The notes below the pieces were generated by a model that saw only the letters and a program-made list of their open reading frames with translations, did no database searches and was not told the DNA's origin. DNA of 50,000 nucleotides. Origin: Glandiceps talaboti (lineage: Eukaryota > Hemichordata > Enteropneusta > Spengelidae). This document shows positions 37,309-48,848 of this stretch, piece after piece. Within the stretch, counting starts at the first letter, position 1. Every line of letters starts with the position of its first letter. The stretch is from NCBI RefSeq assembly GCF_964340395.1, contig NC_135567.1, forward strand, positions 19,532,806 to 19,582,805. Reading direction: 5' to 3'. Position numbers and translations under genes: made by a program.

Positions 37309-40117
37309 ATGGAAGCGGAACATCTTGATACCCAATCGAACAAGCGAGAGGAGAAGCAAGCAGAAATTACCAGCAAAAGTGATGGAAAACCCAAACTGTC
37401 GATGGAATACGCAGAAGAACTTGCAAAGAAATTGTCTGGTCTGGAAATTGAACGCGTCAAGGAGCTAGATAGCTTCTATGATAGAAATTACCATATCACT
37501 GGTCAAGTGGACCAAGGCCAGACACAAGTTGTCATGAAGATTATCAACACAGTAGAGTCAAAGAATGTTTCATTCTTTGACGGATTAGTGGAACTTTTGT
37601 TGCATTTAAGAGAAAATGGAATCAAATGTCCACAACCCTGTAAACTGACTAATGGGGAATATATGTCAGTGGAGACAATACCAGGTGAGTGTATAGATAC
37701 TGCATGGTGTTTGTACATTTAGTTGATTGACAGCGGTTGTGGTATTGACATGGGCCCAGTACTTCTCAACACGTATCACGCCACGTCTTCGCAAACACAG
37801 TGATCAAAACGCAACTTTTAATATACCGGAGTCCAACATTTTGGAAGATATATAATCTTTGTTTCATATGCTCTGTCTGAATTTGTCGTCGCAGGCTAAA
37901 TCTTCATTCCGTATAGTAAGCACCAGACCCCCTAAGGGCCCTTTTTAAAATCAAGGTCATACGATTAGGGTTAGGGTTAGGACAGGGGACGTTACTACAG
38001 TATCCGGTAATATGTGACCCCAATTTGAGGTCATCTAGGGAATCACAGGGGCGTGTAGTGTTTCTAAGATTTTTGTTATCCTAAGTATAACAATAGTGTA
38101 GAGATTGGTACATTTGTAGCAGCAGGATTCGTATGATATTTTCTGCAATCTAAGCAATGATACGTGCCCCTGTGTGAGAGGTAATGCGCAGGTACGACTT
38201 TGCGAATTGGAAGGTATTTAACCGTATATAATGGTCGGCCAAGGCGAGTTCTTTGGGCTGACTATATATATGCTTAGATTGCAGAAAATATCATACGAAT
38301 CCTGCTGCTACAAATGTACCAATCTCTATATGTCTGGCTCAGGACATATGAGCTTTGAGATCTCCCAAAATATCGTCATTCTGTGACTGAGATGGCACTG
38401 ACTCGATTTCTCGGTGTGTATACAAGTACTCTGTAGCTCTGGAACACTGGCATTTGTTTCCCGAGTTATATCTCAGAATATTTCTATCAGAATCCAATAA
38501 AATGTCGATAATATCGTTAATATTGACGTGCATAACCAACTATATACGAATTCAGGGGTAAAATTACACTTGTTTCTGTGATCGCGCAGGTTCACTCACT
38601 GCGAAAGAAGACACTTCGCAGAGAGTGAACCTGCTCGATCACAGAAACAAATGTAATTTTACCCCTTTCGTATATAGTTGGTTATGTACGTCAATATTAA
38701 CGATATTATCGACATTTTATTGTATTCTGATAGAAATATTCTGAGATATAACTCGGGAAACAAATGCCAGTGTTTCAGAGCTACTGTTCTGGCTCATGAG
38801 AATGATGACGCTGGAAGTACTTTAGGGGGCTCCGGCTTAGTTAGTTATGTTTACGAAGACACACAAAACAAACAACTAACAAAGAAACGCAAACAAATAA
38901 ATAATAAGTAAATAATAAACAAACAAACAAACAAACAACAGGTAATTGCAAATTTATATCATTTATATATGATTTATATTAACAACATTTCAATGTAACA
39001 AGACTTACAATATGTTTTCCTATAAGTCAAATGGTCATGTGTATTGGAACACATATATACCCACCAGATATAGGCGATGTCTGTATAACCCATATTTATC
39101 CATCCCACCCTTTCAGATTCAGGACATCACATCGTGTACTGTTTAACCTACCTGGATGGCATACAATTAGCACAGGTTGAAGACGAATCACCTGCTATGT
39201 ATCACTCCGCTGGAGCGTTGCTTGCAGAGTTGGATATTGTACTGAAGGTATTTGACACACTTCTGATTTTTTTTCAAAATTATTATAGTTTATTACCATA
39301 TCTTACTCCGTATTTTTCCATTTTGACCCCCCCCCCCCCCAACAAATCAACAGGACAGGAAGTGACGTACAGATCTTGCTTGGTAACGTCCGTGAAACAT
39401 GTAGTTGACTGTTTTCTAATGTTATTGTGTTGTATAACAATACAGTCAACAATACTTTTAACGGAAGTTACTTGCCAAGGCGGATACGTCACTTCCGTGT
39501 ACCCCAGTTTGATTGTTCATGATTGGTTCTGCAGTTGTCTTCACTGAAGGGAGGGTTATTTTTGTGTTTCTCCACAGATCTGCAGACTGCATGGGCTGGC
39601 CAAACACAAAAAGACCGACGCGGGAATATTTAAGTGATGACCAGAAACGATTCTTTTTGTTGTCCTTTACAGCCAAGTTTTTTTAAAACAGTGAATTCAC
39701 AAGGTGTTTCCCTTTCCGTACAGATTAACGTTTCTTTTGTTTGTAAACATTCTTTTTTGTCAAGGATTTTCACCATGAAGGTTTAGAAGCAAGGGAGGGA
39801 TTAAATGCAGCGTGGAAACTTGAGAATCTTCTTGATATACGATCTCTTCTACATATAATTGACGATAAAGAGTTATTGGATGTCGTCACATCTGTATTGA
39901 AAGCATTTGAAGTTAAAGTTTTACCAAACTATGAACATTTTCAGAAAGGTAGGGAAACAGACAATGTCTATATCTAACCTGTTGAGGACAAGAATTTACA
40001 CAAAGAATCATATGGAGGTTCTCTTGTGGCGATAGTTTTAGCCTTTCCACGGCCAAATAAAAAACTAAGGCACATGTATATATACACACACCCATACACA
40101 CGTTCATTCCTTGTATG

Positions 40118-40151
<34 letters not shown>

Positions 40152-40187
40152 TGTATGTATGTATGTATGTATGTATGTATGTATGTA

Positions 40188-40236
<49 letters not shown>

Positions 40237-40913
40237 ATGTATGTATGTATGTATGTATGTGTGTGTGTATGTGTGTGTATGTGCGTGTGTGTGTGTGTGT
40301 GTGCGTGTGTGTGTATGTATGTATGTGCGTAGGTAGGTAATGTATGGTTTGATATCAATTTGTGATTAGTACAACACTTGCGACTTCCACTTCTGTTATC
40401 GAATGTTTTATATATGTAACCATAATGCCATATTTGACCTTTCCTACAACTTTTCTATGAATATTATCAATAGTAATTTTCTTTTCAGGCCTAATACACG
40501 GTGATTACCATGCGTACAATGTTATCGTCAAACCATGGCCAGAAGACGAATCTTCCAAAAAATATACTATATCTGGTATCATTGATTTCAATGACGTCAC
40601 TGCCTCCTGTTATCTCTTCGACATCGCTTTCGCCATTTCTACTTTCATGTTACAAAGTAAAACCCAAGATCCCGATGTCGTCAGAAACCACACGCTGTCA
40701 GGCTATGAGTCTAAATTCGTTCTCAGTGATCGTGAGAGGGCGCTGTTAGATATTTGCATCGCAGGTCGTCTTGCACAGCTTAGTGTCATGGGTTTTGATG
40801 ATTTAAAGCGGCAACCAGATAATGAATATTTGAGGGTCATTGTGACGTCATCAATCACAAGATTGAAAGCGATCTGTAGCACTGCTTATAAAGAAAAATT
40901 CAATTTAGTGTAG
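37309..40913 (+). CDS. HYKK: Hydroxylysine kinase-like protein, copy 1 (4 exons)
   Basis: Exons 37309-37684, 39117-39247, 39765-39948, 40489-40913. All introns are GT-AG, phases agree, and the total of 1116 nt encodes 371 residues, close to the length of vertebrate HYKK (AGPHD1). The protein is an aminoglycoside-phosphotransferase-fold kinase. It has an N-lobe with YHITGQVD and VVMKIINTVESKN (ATP-binding lysine region), the catalytic loop HGDYHAYN with D236 and N241, and the metal-binding GIIDF with D263. HYKK phosphorylates 5-hydroxy-L-lysine with GTP in lysine/hydroxylysine degradation. All expected catalytic residues are present. Intron 1 contains two large hairpins and intron 3 a GTAT microsatellite. 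A diverged paralogue with the same exon layout lies downstream in the opposite orientation. Family call is confident; substrate is inferred from homology. Confidence 0.93.
38098..38330. repeat. Inverted repeat A in HYKK copy 1 intron 1
   Basis: Arms of about 56 bp, GAGATTGGTACATTTGTAGC to CTGCAATCTAAGCA (about 38101-38156) and its reverse complement (about 38271-38327), are essentially identical, with a loop of about 115 bp. Near-perfect arms suggest a recent fold-back insertion. Confidence 0.88.
38415..38800. repeat. Long inverted repeat B in HYKK copy 1 intron 1
   Basis: Arms of about 185-190 bp, centred near 38604, mirror each other with few differences. Shared blocks include GATCACAGAAACAA(A/G)TGTAA, TCGTATATAGTTGGTTATG, GTCAATATTAACGATATTAT and CTGAGATATAACTCGGGAAA. 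A frame crossing both arms reads VNINDIIDILL and NSGNKCQC, and a diverged version of this stretch exists near 4600-4690. The arms are probably a dispersed element; I do not recognise a protein. Confidence 0.88.
39518..39680. repeat. Dispersed repeat family C, copy 2
   Basis: GTTCATGATTGGTTCTGCAG, TTGTCTTCACTGAAGGGAGG, ATCTGCAGACTGCATGGGCT and CGACGCGGGAATAT match 13801-14070 without the (CA)n expansion. Just before it (about 39355-39490) GGAAGTGACGTAC and GTACGTCACTTCC-like ends form a separate imperfect hairpin. Lies in intron 2 of HYKK copy 1. Confidence 0.75.
40110..40345. repeat. (GTAT)n/(GT)n microsatellite in HYKK copy 1 intron 3
   Basis: Alternating GTAT and GT runs; all frames through it are artefacts. 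Confidence 0.97.
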
Positions 40914-41077
40914 CCATGGATGTATGCCCACTTCGAACGGTGTAAATTACCACAGGGACCTGTAACCTAGCTTGAATAATATGATGTATGTACATGGACA
41001 AATGTAATCACGAATAGTCTTTCTATGAATGAGTGCACTGTGTGTTCCCACCTCCATACAATCATACGTTTGATGAT

Positions 41078-41079
<2 letters not shown>

Positions 41080-41122
<43 letters not shown>

Positions 41123-41193
41123 CCAACCAGAACAACAACAACCACAACAACAACAACAACAACCAGAAGAAGAACAACAACAACAACCAGATC

Positions 41194-41228
<35 letters not shown>

Positions 41229-41270
41229 CCATAACAACAACAACCATAACAACAACAGCAATAATAATAA
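41080..41270. repeat. (CAA)n trinucleotide microsatellite
   Basis: CAA repeats with CCA/AGA interruptions, about 170 bp downstream of the HYKK copy 1 stop. Possibly in its 3' untranslated region. Poly-Gln, poly-Thr and poly-Val frames are artefacts. Confidence 0.95.
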
Positions 41271-41905
41271 AAAGAGAGGGGATGACATACAACATTGAAA
41301 ATATCTGGTGAACATATTAACTAACCTTTTCTCTGTACAGTAACAATATAAATGATAACAGTATTTCATCCACCCAAATAAGCAAGCTGTAGTAAAAGTA
41401 GCAACATTATCCGTACTCATGACGTAATACAAGTAAGATTACGTGTCCCTGTGGGTATTACCTTGCTTTGGTAATACAGACTCCTTAAGTCTTGGAATAT
41501 CAATATTCAGACCCCCTAGGACACTAGTCTTTCCTAGATAAATCATTTTGATGAAAATGCTATATTTTGAACTTGGAAAGCAAAATTGTAAAATCCCAGT
41601 CAGCCTGGATTCCAGACTAGCCATATATGACAGCTTGTTCTCAGACTGGTTCTTTTAAGTAATACACAAAATTGGGTGTTCTCCATCTTGTTTTGAAGGA
41701 AAATGACAATAAATCACAGTACTCGGCGGCCATATTGGATTCTAAAATAGCTCAGTTTTGATACAATTTTCACCTGTTTTTAATGATTTAAAAGTCTTTC
41801 GGAAATAAATGTACATTTTTGTATCAATATCAGAATCAAGTTTTGTTTTGGGGTCCTTTGTTCTAATAGTCTTGCTGCCAAACATCATGACATCTGCCTC
41901 GCTGT
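41271..41905. other. Intergenic stretch between the HYKK copies
   Basis: No exon or clear repeat recognised. Confidence 0.4.
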
Positions 41906-41907
41906 AA

Positions 41908-42004
41908 GGTGTGCAAAGTGTGCCCCAAGCAGTGAAGCTGCGAGGATGTGACAAGTCACTTACTGGTTGCGGCATCACCGCTCGGGGTGCACTTCGTGCA
42001 CCTT
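41908..42004. repeat. Short palindromic element, copy 2
   Basis: AAGGTGTGCAAAGTGTGCCC at the left mirrors GGGGTGCACTTCGTGCACCT at the right. See 12432-12520. Confidence 0.65.
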
Positions 42005-42077
42005 ATAGCAAGATAAATGTCACGAAGCAAAGTCTGGCTGTGAGACTACCTTAGTTACATATACTGTTGTGTTTTCA

Positions 42078-42126
<49 letters not shown>

Positions 42127-42135
42127 CGTCCGTCC

Positions 42136-42186
<51 letters not shown>

Positions 42187-42195
42187 CGTCCGTCC

Positions 42196-42233
<38 letters not shown>

Positions 42234-42280
42234 ATGTATGTCTCTCTCTCTGTCAGACAGTCTGTCTGTATGTCTGTCTG

Positions 42281-42312
<32 letters not shown>
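42078..42312. repeat. (CTGT)n microsatellite
   Basis: CTGT repeats with two CCGTCCGT interruptions forming a duplicated ~60-bp block. Frames through it are artefacts. Confidence 0.96.
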
Positions 42313-42656
42313 CATCCGTCCACCCCCGCCTGTCCCTTCATTCATCCGTTCGTCCGTCTGTCCATGCATGATTCTGTCTCTCCTGTCTGGTTTGGTCGTT
42401 TACTATCTACTATAAGTACCAAATTCTTAGATATTCGGGAATTTTGAAGATATTTTGTCGAAGACAATAAAAAATATGTAACTTTATAGTTTATTAGAGA
42501 ACCCTTCAGATATAAATAATTTGAAGATACCAATATCTAAAAAAAAATGATAAATAGGTATATTTCATTCAGTATCAAGGTTAATAAATATACAATTTCT
42601 GTTATATATATAGTTTATTTCATTCAGTATCAGGGTTAATATATATATACATATAT

Positions 42657-42940
<284 letters not shown>

Positions 42941-43049
42941 GTGAATATATATAATAAATGTGTGCCTCATTGGAATGGAGAACCGTGCTTGATGCGATAT
43001 TAGTAGCAGAGCATTATAGACTTAATTCAAAAGAATAATGATGTTATAA

Positions 43050-43096
43050 ATCGTTACTCAGAGTTTCACACTTCCTCAGCGATCATCAGGCGACGG
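43050..43096 (-). ncRNA. Hammerhead-like motif, probably decayed
   Basis: On the minus strand: CTGATGA (43089-43083), stem II CGC/GTG with loop TGAGGAA (43081-43069, including one G-T pair), GAAA (43067-43064), stem III ACT/AGT with loop CTG, cleavage triplet GTA (43057-43055), then ACGAT, which pairs only partly with the ACGGCG-side sequence 5' of CTGATGA (a mismatch at the first position, then three Watson-Crick pairs and a G-T pair). The core is complete but stem I is weak. Confidence 0.5.
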
Positions 43097-43917
43097 ATAC
43101 AATTGAGATTGTCAAGGTCGATATGTACACATAAATGTTTTGTGTATACATTGTGTAACAAAATGGTCGGACTAAACTATTCCTTACGGAGGTTTACTTT
43201 TATATTTGACGAAGGAATATTTACTTTCAGTTGATCAGTAGCATGCTCTTGTAAGAACTTTGCTGCTCGACGTTCGGGCTTTCTTCCGATCGATATGATA
43301 AGCGAACGAAGTTCATAGTGGGGCTTGCCCGAACGTCTAGCTAATGTCATTTCAGACTTCACATTCCATTGAGATGACATATGGCCGTGGGTTGGACCAT
43401 GTATGCACATATATATGTTAATATATTCAATAACCCATGACCTCTATAATGCTTATGCTCTATAATACTAATGTCCAATATCGTGTGATGATAACAAATT
43501 ACTAACTATTATGTCTTATCAGTTTATGTTAATTGTGAGTTTGATGAGTGTGTAGACATTGTCAATCACACATTTCAGTTAAGGCATTGGTGGTTATTTT
43601 TACAAGCCTGTCCTTAAGCTGAATATGCATGAAAAAAATAGCTATTGTCCTCTGTTTGTGTTTGTCACTAATGCGGTTCTCTGATTGGCAGTTATTTATA
43701 TCCCTGAACTGCAGAGATGACTTTTGCTAGACCTCGGATGTTCCATCCTCGATAGTGATGTTCTGTTGTGTGTCGTATTCTATCGGAAGAACATCCGAGG
43801 TCTAGGAGCTAGACTATAGTAAGAATTGATTATACATAGTTTCTCAGTTGTGTTAAACAGAGACTGTATATATGAAAATATGATGTTCTGTATATACCTT
43901 TTGCCGTAAAACATTTA
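43097..43917. other. Region 3' of HYKK copy 2
   Basis: No exon recognised. Contains a hairpin with 17-18-bp arms CTAGACCTCGGATGTTC / GAACATCCGAGGTCTAG near 43728-43806, with a loop of about 40 bases. An open minus-strand frame at 43177-43410 has no family I recognise. Confidence 0.5.
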
Positions 43918-44410
43918 CTAACAGTATATCTGTTTAAACTTCTTAATGGCTGACAATACCATGTCTCTCATATATTCATTATATGGCTGAGATTCCATAT
44001 TACCTAGGCCCATTGCTACCATTTGTACCATTCGACCTGCAATACACACATCCAACAGCGCCCTCTCACAATCAGTGAGGGAGAATTTTGACTCAAACCC
44101 AGAAAGCATGTTGTTTCTAACCGTTTCTGGGTCTTGAGTTTTACTTTCCATAATAAAGTGAGCAATTGCTATTGCAATTTCAAACACATAAAAAGAACAC
44201 GTAACTGCTTGAAAATCAATAACTCCAGATATATGGTACTTCTTTTCTGAGGAACATCTACACTCATTGGTTTGGAGGCTGTTGGCTTCTGCCTTGATAA
44301 TAACATTGAATGCAGTAAAGTCTCTGTGAATAAGACCTACAGATAAAAAGAAATAAAAGTTGATATGTTTCGTCTAAATATTCATAATTTAAAGGTTCAG
44401 AAAACAGAAC

Positions 44411-44441
<31 letters not shown>

Positions 44442-44447
44442 TGTATG

Positions 44448-44478
<31 letters not shown>

Positions 44479-45452
44479 TGTATGTATGTATGTATGTATG
44501 TATGTATGTATGTCGGTCGGTCTGTCTGTCTGTCTGTCTGTCTGTGTGTATGGAGGTAGGTATGCATGCATGCATGTGTGTATGCGTGTATGCATGCATG
44601 TATGTATGTATGTATGTATGCATGTATGTATGTATGTATGTATGTATGTATGTATGTATGTATGTATGTGTGTATGTGTGTATGTATTTCAGTCTGTCTG
44701 TGTGTCCGTCTGTCTGTATGTATGTATGTGTCCCTAATATTTCTTGTCACATTATATGGTGATCGTAAAATTACCTTTACGTAAATGTTTGTAGTTTGGT
44801 AGAACTTCATTTTCAAATGATTCCAGGATGCAGGTTATCGTCTTCAGCATGTCTTTATCCTCTATCAAGTGAAGATATGAACGGACAGCTGACAAATTCT
44901 CAAGCTTCCAGGCTGTGACTAGTCGGTTTTCAGCTTCAAATACTTGTATATCATAGTGAAAGTCCTGAATAGGAAGATCAATAATAATAATCTTTATTTA
45001 TGCTGAATAGTTCTTTAAGCATATAAACACTTGTCTCCCAAGAAGTCCAGTGAGGTCCATCCCTCAGTGTTAATGCAGGAGGAAACCGGAATATCGAATG
45101 GGTTTGAACCCTGACTGTAGTGGTAAGAAGCAAGTGGTTTAACCATTTGGCCACTGACAACCCTGAATGGGTTTGAACCCTGACCGCAGTGGTAAGAGGC
45201 AAGTGGTTTAACCATTCGCCCACCGACAACCCTGAATTGCTTCGAACCCACCACAGTGGTAAGAGGCAAATGGTTTAACCACTCAGCCACTGACAACCCT
45301 GAATGGGTTCGAACCCTGACCGCAGAGGTAGGAGGCAAGTGGTTTAACTACTCGGCTACTGACAGCCTGTGATAATGAATGCAAGGAACACCCTCTTGTT
45401 GTTATTGTTATTGTTATTGTTATTGTTGTTGTTATTGTTATTGTAGTTGTTA

Positions 45453-45484
<32 letters not shown>

Positions 45485-47459
45485 GTTGTTGTTGTTATCA
45501 TTTTCTGACAGCATAGATTGGAGGCACATGTGGCTAGATAGACGATTGAAAAACTAGGTATTGAAAGGGTCAAGGAGCAATATACTTGTCTTTACTTCTC
45601 TTGTATCTAATCAGGCTGAGCATATTTTTGAATTTTTTCTATAATGTGATACTCTCCTAGGAGTTAAAAAGGCTATATGGATGAGGATTGGGTATTTCTT
45701 TTGGACTTTTAATTTATAAAACAATACTATCATGGCTTCCTACTTGAATCAATGCGAAACAACATGGACATAGTCTATGTTTGTTACTCAATACATTGCA
45801 AAAAAGCTTTTAAAATGTGTAAAAAAGTTAAAGTGAAACTGTCATTATTTTGAAAACAAAGGTGGTGACATAGTATTTTCTTTGCATTCTTTACATATTC
45901 AGATATCACTGCTTAGGTATGCAAAGTATAAGAAATATCTATCGACTTTTTGAATTTGACACCCCCCCCCCGCCCTTAACAGGAGGTGTGTATTTGTTGT
46001 TTCTCACTATTTTTTAAGTTATAGAAAAATATCATAAAGTTTCTATATCTTTTAAGAATCCAAATTAAATACCAAATTGTCATCAATATAGATGAATATC
46101 AAGAGAGAAGAGAAGACTAGCTAAAGAAGGACATAACAGAAAATCATAAACAAAATCAAATTATCGTTCCTATGCTCGCTACTCACTGTTGCCATTTTCC
46201 GACTCCCCACCCCCCATGTGCACGTGCCTGGACCGAATGTGAGCAGAAAGAGAAGTGATAAAGAGAAGTCAATGATTAAATTCTGTATGTCTGGTCAATA
46301 TGTTTCACTTACCTGGAGTGCAATGTCCAATTCAGCGAGGAAAGTACCAACAGAATAGTACAGAGAAGGTGATTCGTTGACAATTTGATTGACTCGTACA
46401 CCATCTAGGTATGTCAGGAAATACACTAAGTGATGTCCGGATTCTGAAATAGGTAGGGGAAAAATGTCGTAAACCGTGCAATTTCATTATTTGGTTATAT
46501 ACAAAAATTGTATATGGATCAGTCATGGTCCTGCTTGCAGACGGTGCATGCGTTTTGAACGCCAAGGGGAGACTTACTCCATATGCATGGACTAGTCATG
46601 ATGTAGACTGTGAGATATTCTGTGCTATTCAGTTCTCTCCTTGTGTATTGGCTGATAAACATGGCACTACTATAGTTTGTATCTTACAGACTAGTGAGTG
46701 CTGGCTGATAGGCATGGCAATACAGCTTGTAGATCTTACAGACTAGTGAGTGCTGGCTGATATACATGGCAGTACAGCTTGTAGATCTTACAGACTAGTG
46801 AGTGCTGACCGATAGTCATGGCAATACAGCTTGTAGATCTTACAGACTAGTGAGTACTGGCTGATAGACATGGCAGTACAGCTTGTAGATCTTACAGACT
46901 AGTGAGTGCTGGCTGATAGACATGGCAGTACAGCTTGTAGATCTTACAGACTAGTGAGTACTGGCTGATAGACATGGCAGTACAGCTTGTAGATCTTACA
47001 GACTAGTGAGTGCTGGCTGATAGACATGGCAGTACAGCTTGTAGATCTTACAGACTAGTGAGTGCTGGCTGATAGACATGGCAGTACAGCTTGTAGATCT
47101 TACAGACTAGTGACTGCTGGCTGATAGACATGGCAGTACAGCTTGTAGATCTTACAGACTAGTGAGTGCTGGCTGATAGACATGGCAGTACAGCTTGTAG
47201 ATCTTACAGACTAGTGAGTGCTGGCTGATAGACATGGCAGTACAGCCTGTAGATCTTACAGACTAGTGAGTGCTGGCTGATAGACATGGTAATACAGCTT
47301 GTAGATCATACAGAATAGTGAGTGCTGGCTGATAGACATGGCAGTACAGTTTGTAGATCTTACAGACTAGTAATCACGGTGAAGATTGTCGATGGCCATG
47401 GAAATCCAGATTGGGGTCTATTTACAAAGTCTGCCTGCCTGCCTGCCTGCCTGTCTGGC

Positions 47460-47504
<45 letters not shown>

Positions 47505-47564
47505 GCCTGCCCGCCCGCCCGCCCGCCCGCCCGTCCGTCCGTCCGTCCGTCCGTCTGTCTGTCC

Positions 47565-47603
<39 letters not shown>

Positions 47604-48848
47604 CGTTTGATATACAATAAGAAATAATTCAAACGATTTTTAGCCCATAGCTACAACTGATTATTTTTTCAGTAAGACCTGTATTATGTTGATTGGCATA
47701 CTATTAGATAGTGTACATAACATTCGTTCAATTCATAAAGCGATACATGTCCCCCTGTTACAATGGAAAAGTCTAGATATTCAAATCCCACTGTTACTCT
47801 ACATAATGTTAATCCACATATAGCTTACGACTAGCAGGGAGATCAAATCTTGGTCACTCCTTGTGACAAAGGTCATATTGTTCTTTGTAATTTTACTACA
47901 GTGATTTCATTTTTCACAGACGACTGTATCCTTTCAATCACAGTTTGCTTTTTGACTTGCTCTTGTTCGTTCTTGGGTCGCGATTGGTCCTGTACGTTCT
48001 TGTTAGCTGATCTAAAATCATACAGATAAGTCATACAAAATGTACAATAAATATCAAAAAATATACAAAAAGAATTCTCGCTATCTGCAATACAATTCTA
48101 CACATCACTGTGGAGTCAAATGGAACGAAGTCGCGCGACAACGCGTTCTAATGTCGACAACTACACTTCCGGTCGGCTATGCTAATACACAGGAATGTTT
48201 CTTTCCCATTTTCAGTTGTAGACATCTCTTGTAATTTTGCTCTGGCAAGATACTGTACATATTTAAATTTCCCACCTCCATAATTATATGAGCTTAAAAC
48301 TTGCGTTTATCTTATTTGTTACAAATTAAACTGTTTGGAAGAAACATTCACGTGTATTGACATAGGCGACCAGAAGTGTAGGTGTCGACAAATGCAAGCG
48401 CGGTCGCGAGACTGCGTTCCATTTGACTCCTTAGCAATGCATAGAATTGTATTGCAGATAGCGAGAATTCACTACACACACCTTGTAGTTGGTGAAATGT
48501 CAGGTAATCACCGGTGACCTGTTTATAGGGTTGAGGACATTTGATTCCCTTCTCTCGTAAATGAAACAAGAGTTGAACCACTCCATTGAAGAAAGCAATA
48601 TTCTTTGACTCGACTGTGTTGATAATTTTCATGACGAGTTGTGCCTGTTCTTGGTCCACCCGACCGGTGATATGGTAACTACGGTCGTAGTAGCTGTCTA
48701 ACTCTGTTATGCATTCAATTTTCAGACCAGACATTTTGTTTGCAAGCTCTTCAGCATAGGCAATAGATAGTTTTGGTTTTCCATCGTCTTTAGTATTTAC
48801 CGGCTGCTGCTTGTTAGTTTTTATACAGAGTTCGTTTTTCGCGTCCAT
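43918..48848 (-). CDS. HYKK: Hydroxylysine kinase-like protein, copy 2 (4 exons)
   Basis: Exons on the minus strand: 48482-48848, 46313-46443, 44775-44964, 43918-44336. All introns are GT-AG and phases agree. The total of 1107 nt encodes 368 residues, with the same intron positions and phases as copy 1. N-lobe YHITGRVD and LVMKIINTVESKN are conserved, as is the C-terminal SKTQDPETVRNN and ERALLDVCIAGRM region. The catalytic loop reads HRDFTAFN (H233-R234-D235, N240), where copy 1 and most of this fold have HGD; the metal-binding D270 in GVIDF is kept. An insert with CRC (255-257) separates loop and metal site. The R at the G position is known in protein kinases (HRD) and need not abolish activity. 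Convergent with copy 1. Intron 1 holds a 52-bp satellite, a CTGT/CCGC microsatellite and half of an inverted repeat abutting exon 1. Confidence 0.92.
44412..44730. repeat. (GTAT)n/(GTCT)n microsatellite in HYKK copy 2 intron 3
   Basis: ATGT, TGTC and ATGC tetranucleotide runs. Long frames are artefacts. The equivalent intron of copy 1 also carries a GTAT array. Confidence 0.96.
45096..45370 (-). repeat. Tandem array of four tRNA-like A-box/B-box modules
   Basis: Four ~68-bp units begin (plus strand) at 45096, 45165, 45234 and 45301. On the minus strand each reads AGTGGCCGAGTGGTTAAACC-type sequence (A-box-like), then, about 40 bases on, CAGGGTTCGAACCC-type sequence (B-box-like). Both match the internal promoter boxes of tRNA genes. 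Acceptor and anticodon stems are not evident, so these are tRNA-derived repeat heads, perhaps SINE relics, in tandem. They lie in intron 2 of HYKK copy 2. Confidence 0.65.
45396..45497. repeat. (TTGTTA)n/(TTA)n microsatellite
   Basis: TTGTTATTGTTA and ATT runs in intron 2 of HYKK copy 2. Confidence 0.95.
45668..45840. repeat. Fold-back family B, single arm
   Basis: GGCTATATGGATGAGGATTG, TTTTAATTTATAAAACAATA, CATGGCTTCCTACTTGAA and a TTGTTACTCAATACATTGCA segment match the left arm of 21190-21535. Confidence 0.75.
46637..47372. repeat. 52-bp tandem repeat, about 14 copies
   Basis: GACTAGTGAGTGCTGGCTGA, TAGACATGGCAGTACAGC and TTGTAGATCTTACA make up a 52-bp unit (for example, starts at 46689 and 46741). 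Copies are nearly identical apart from the outermost ones. It lies in intron 1 of HYKK copy 2. Confidence 0.93.
47432..47604. repeat. (CTGC)n/(CTGT)n/(CCGC)n/(CCGT)n microsatellite
   Basis: Successive tetranucleotide blocks. Frames through it are artefacts. Confidence 0.96.
48072..48475. repeat. Inverted repeat abutting HYKK copy 2 exon 1
   Basis: AGAATTCTCGCTATCTGCAA, GGAGTCAAATGGAACG, AGTCGCGCGAC, GTCGACAACTACACTTC and AATGTTTCTTTCC-type segments in the left arm (48072-48205) recur reverse-complemented in the right arm (about 48345-48475), with moderate divergence and a loop of about 140 bp. The right arm ends about 6 bases from the exon 1 donor at 48481/48482. Confidence 0.85.

Noticed and set aside
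41025-41432. Long poly-Gln, poly-Thr and poly-Val/Leu frames
   Set aside because: They run through a (CAA)n microsatellite in several frames on both strands; no conserved sequence flanks them.
46332-46565. A 77-codon minus-strand frame
   Set aside because: It overlaps HYKK copy 2 exon 2 in the wrong frame; the conserved GHHLVYFLTYLDG sequence is in another frame with proper splice sites.
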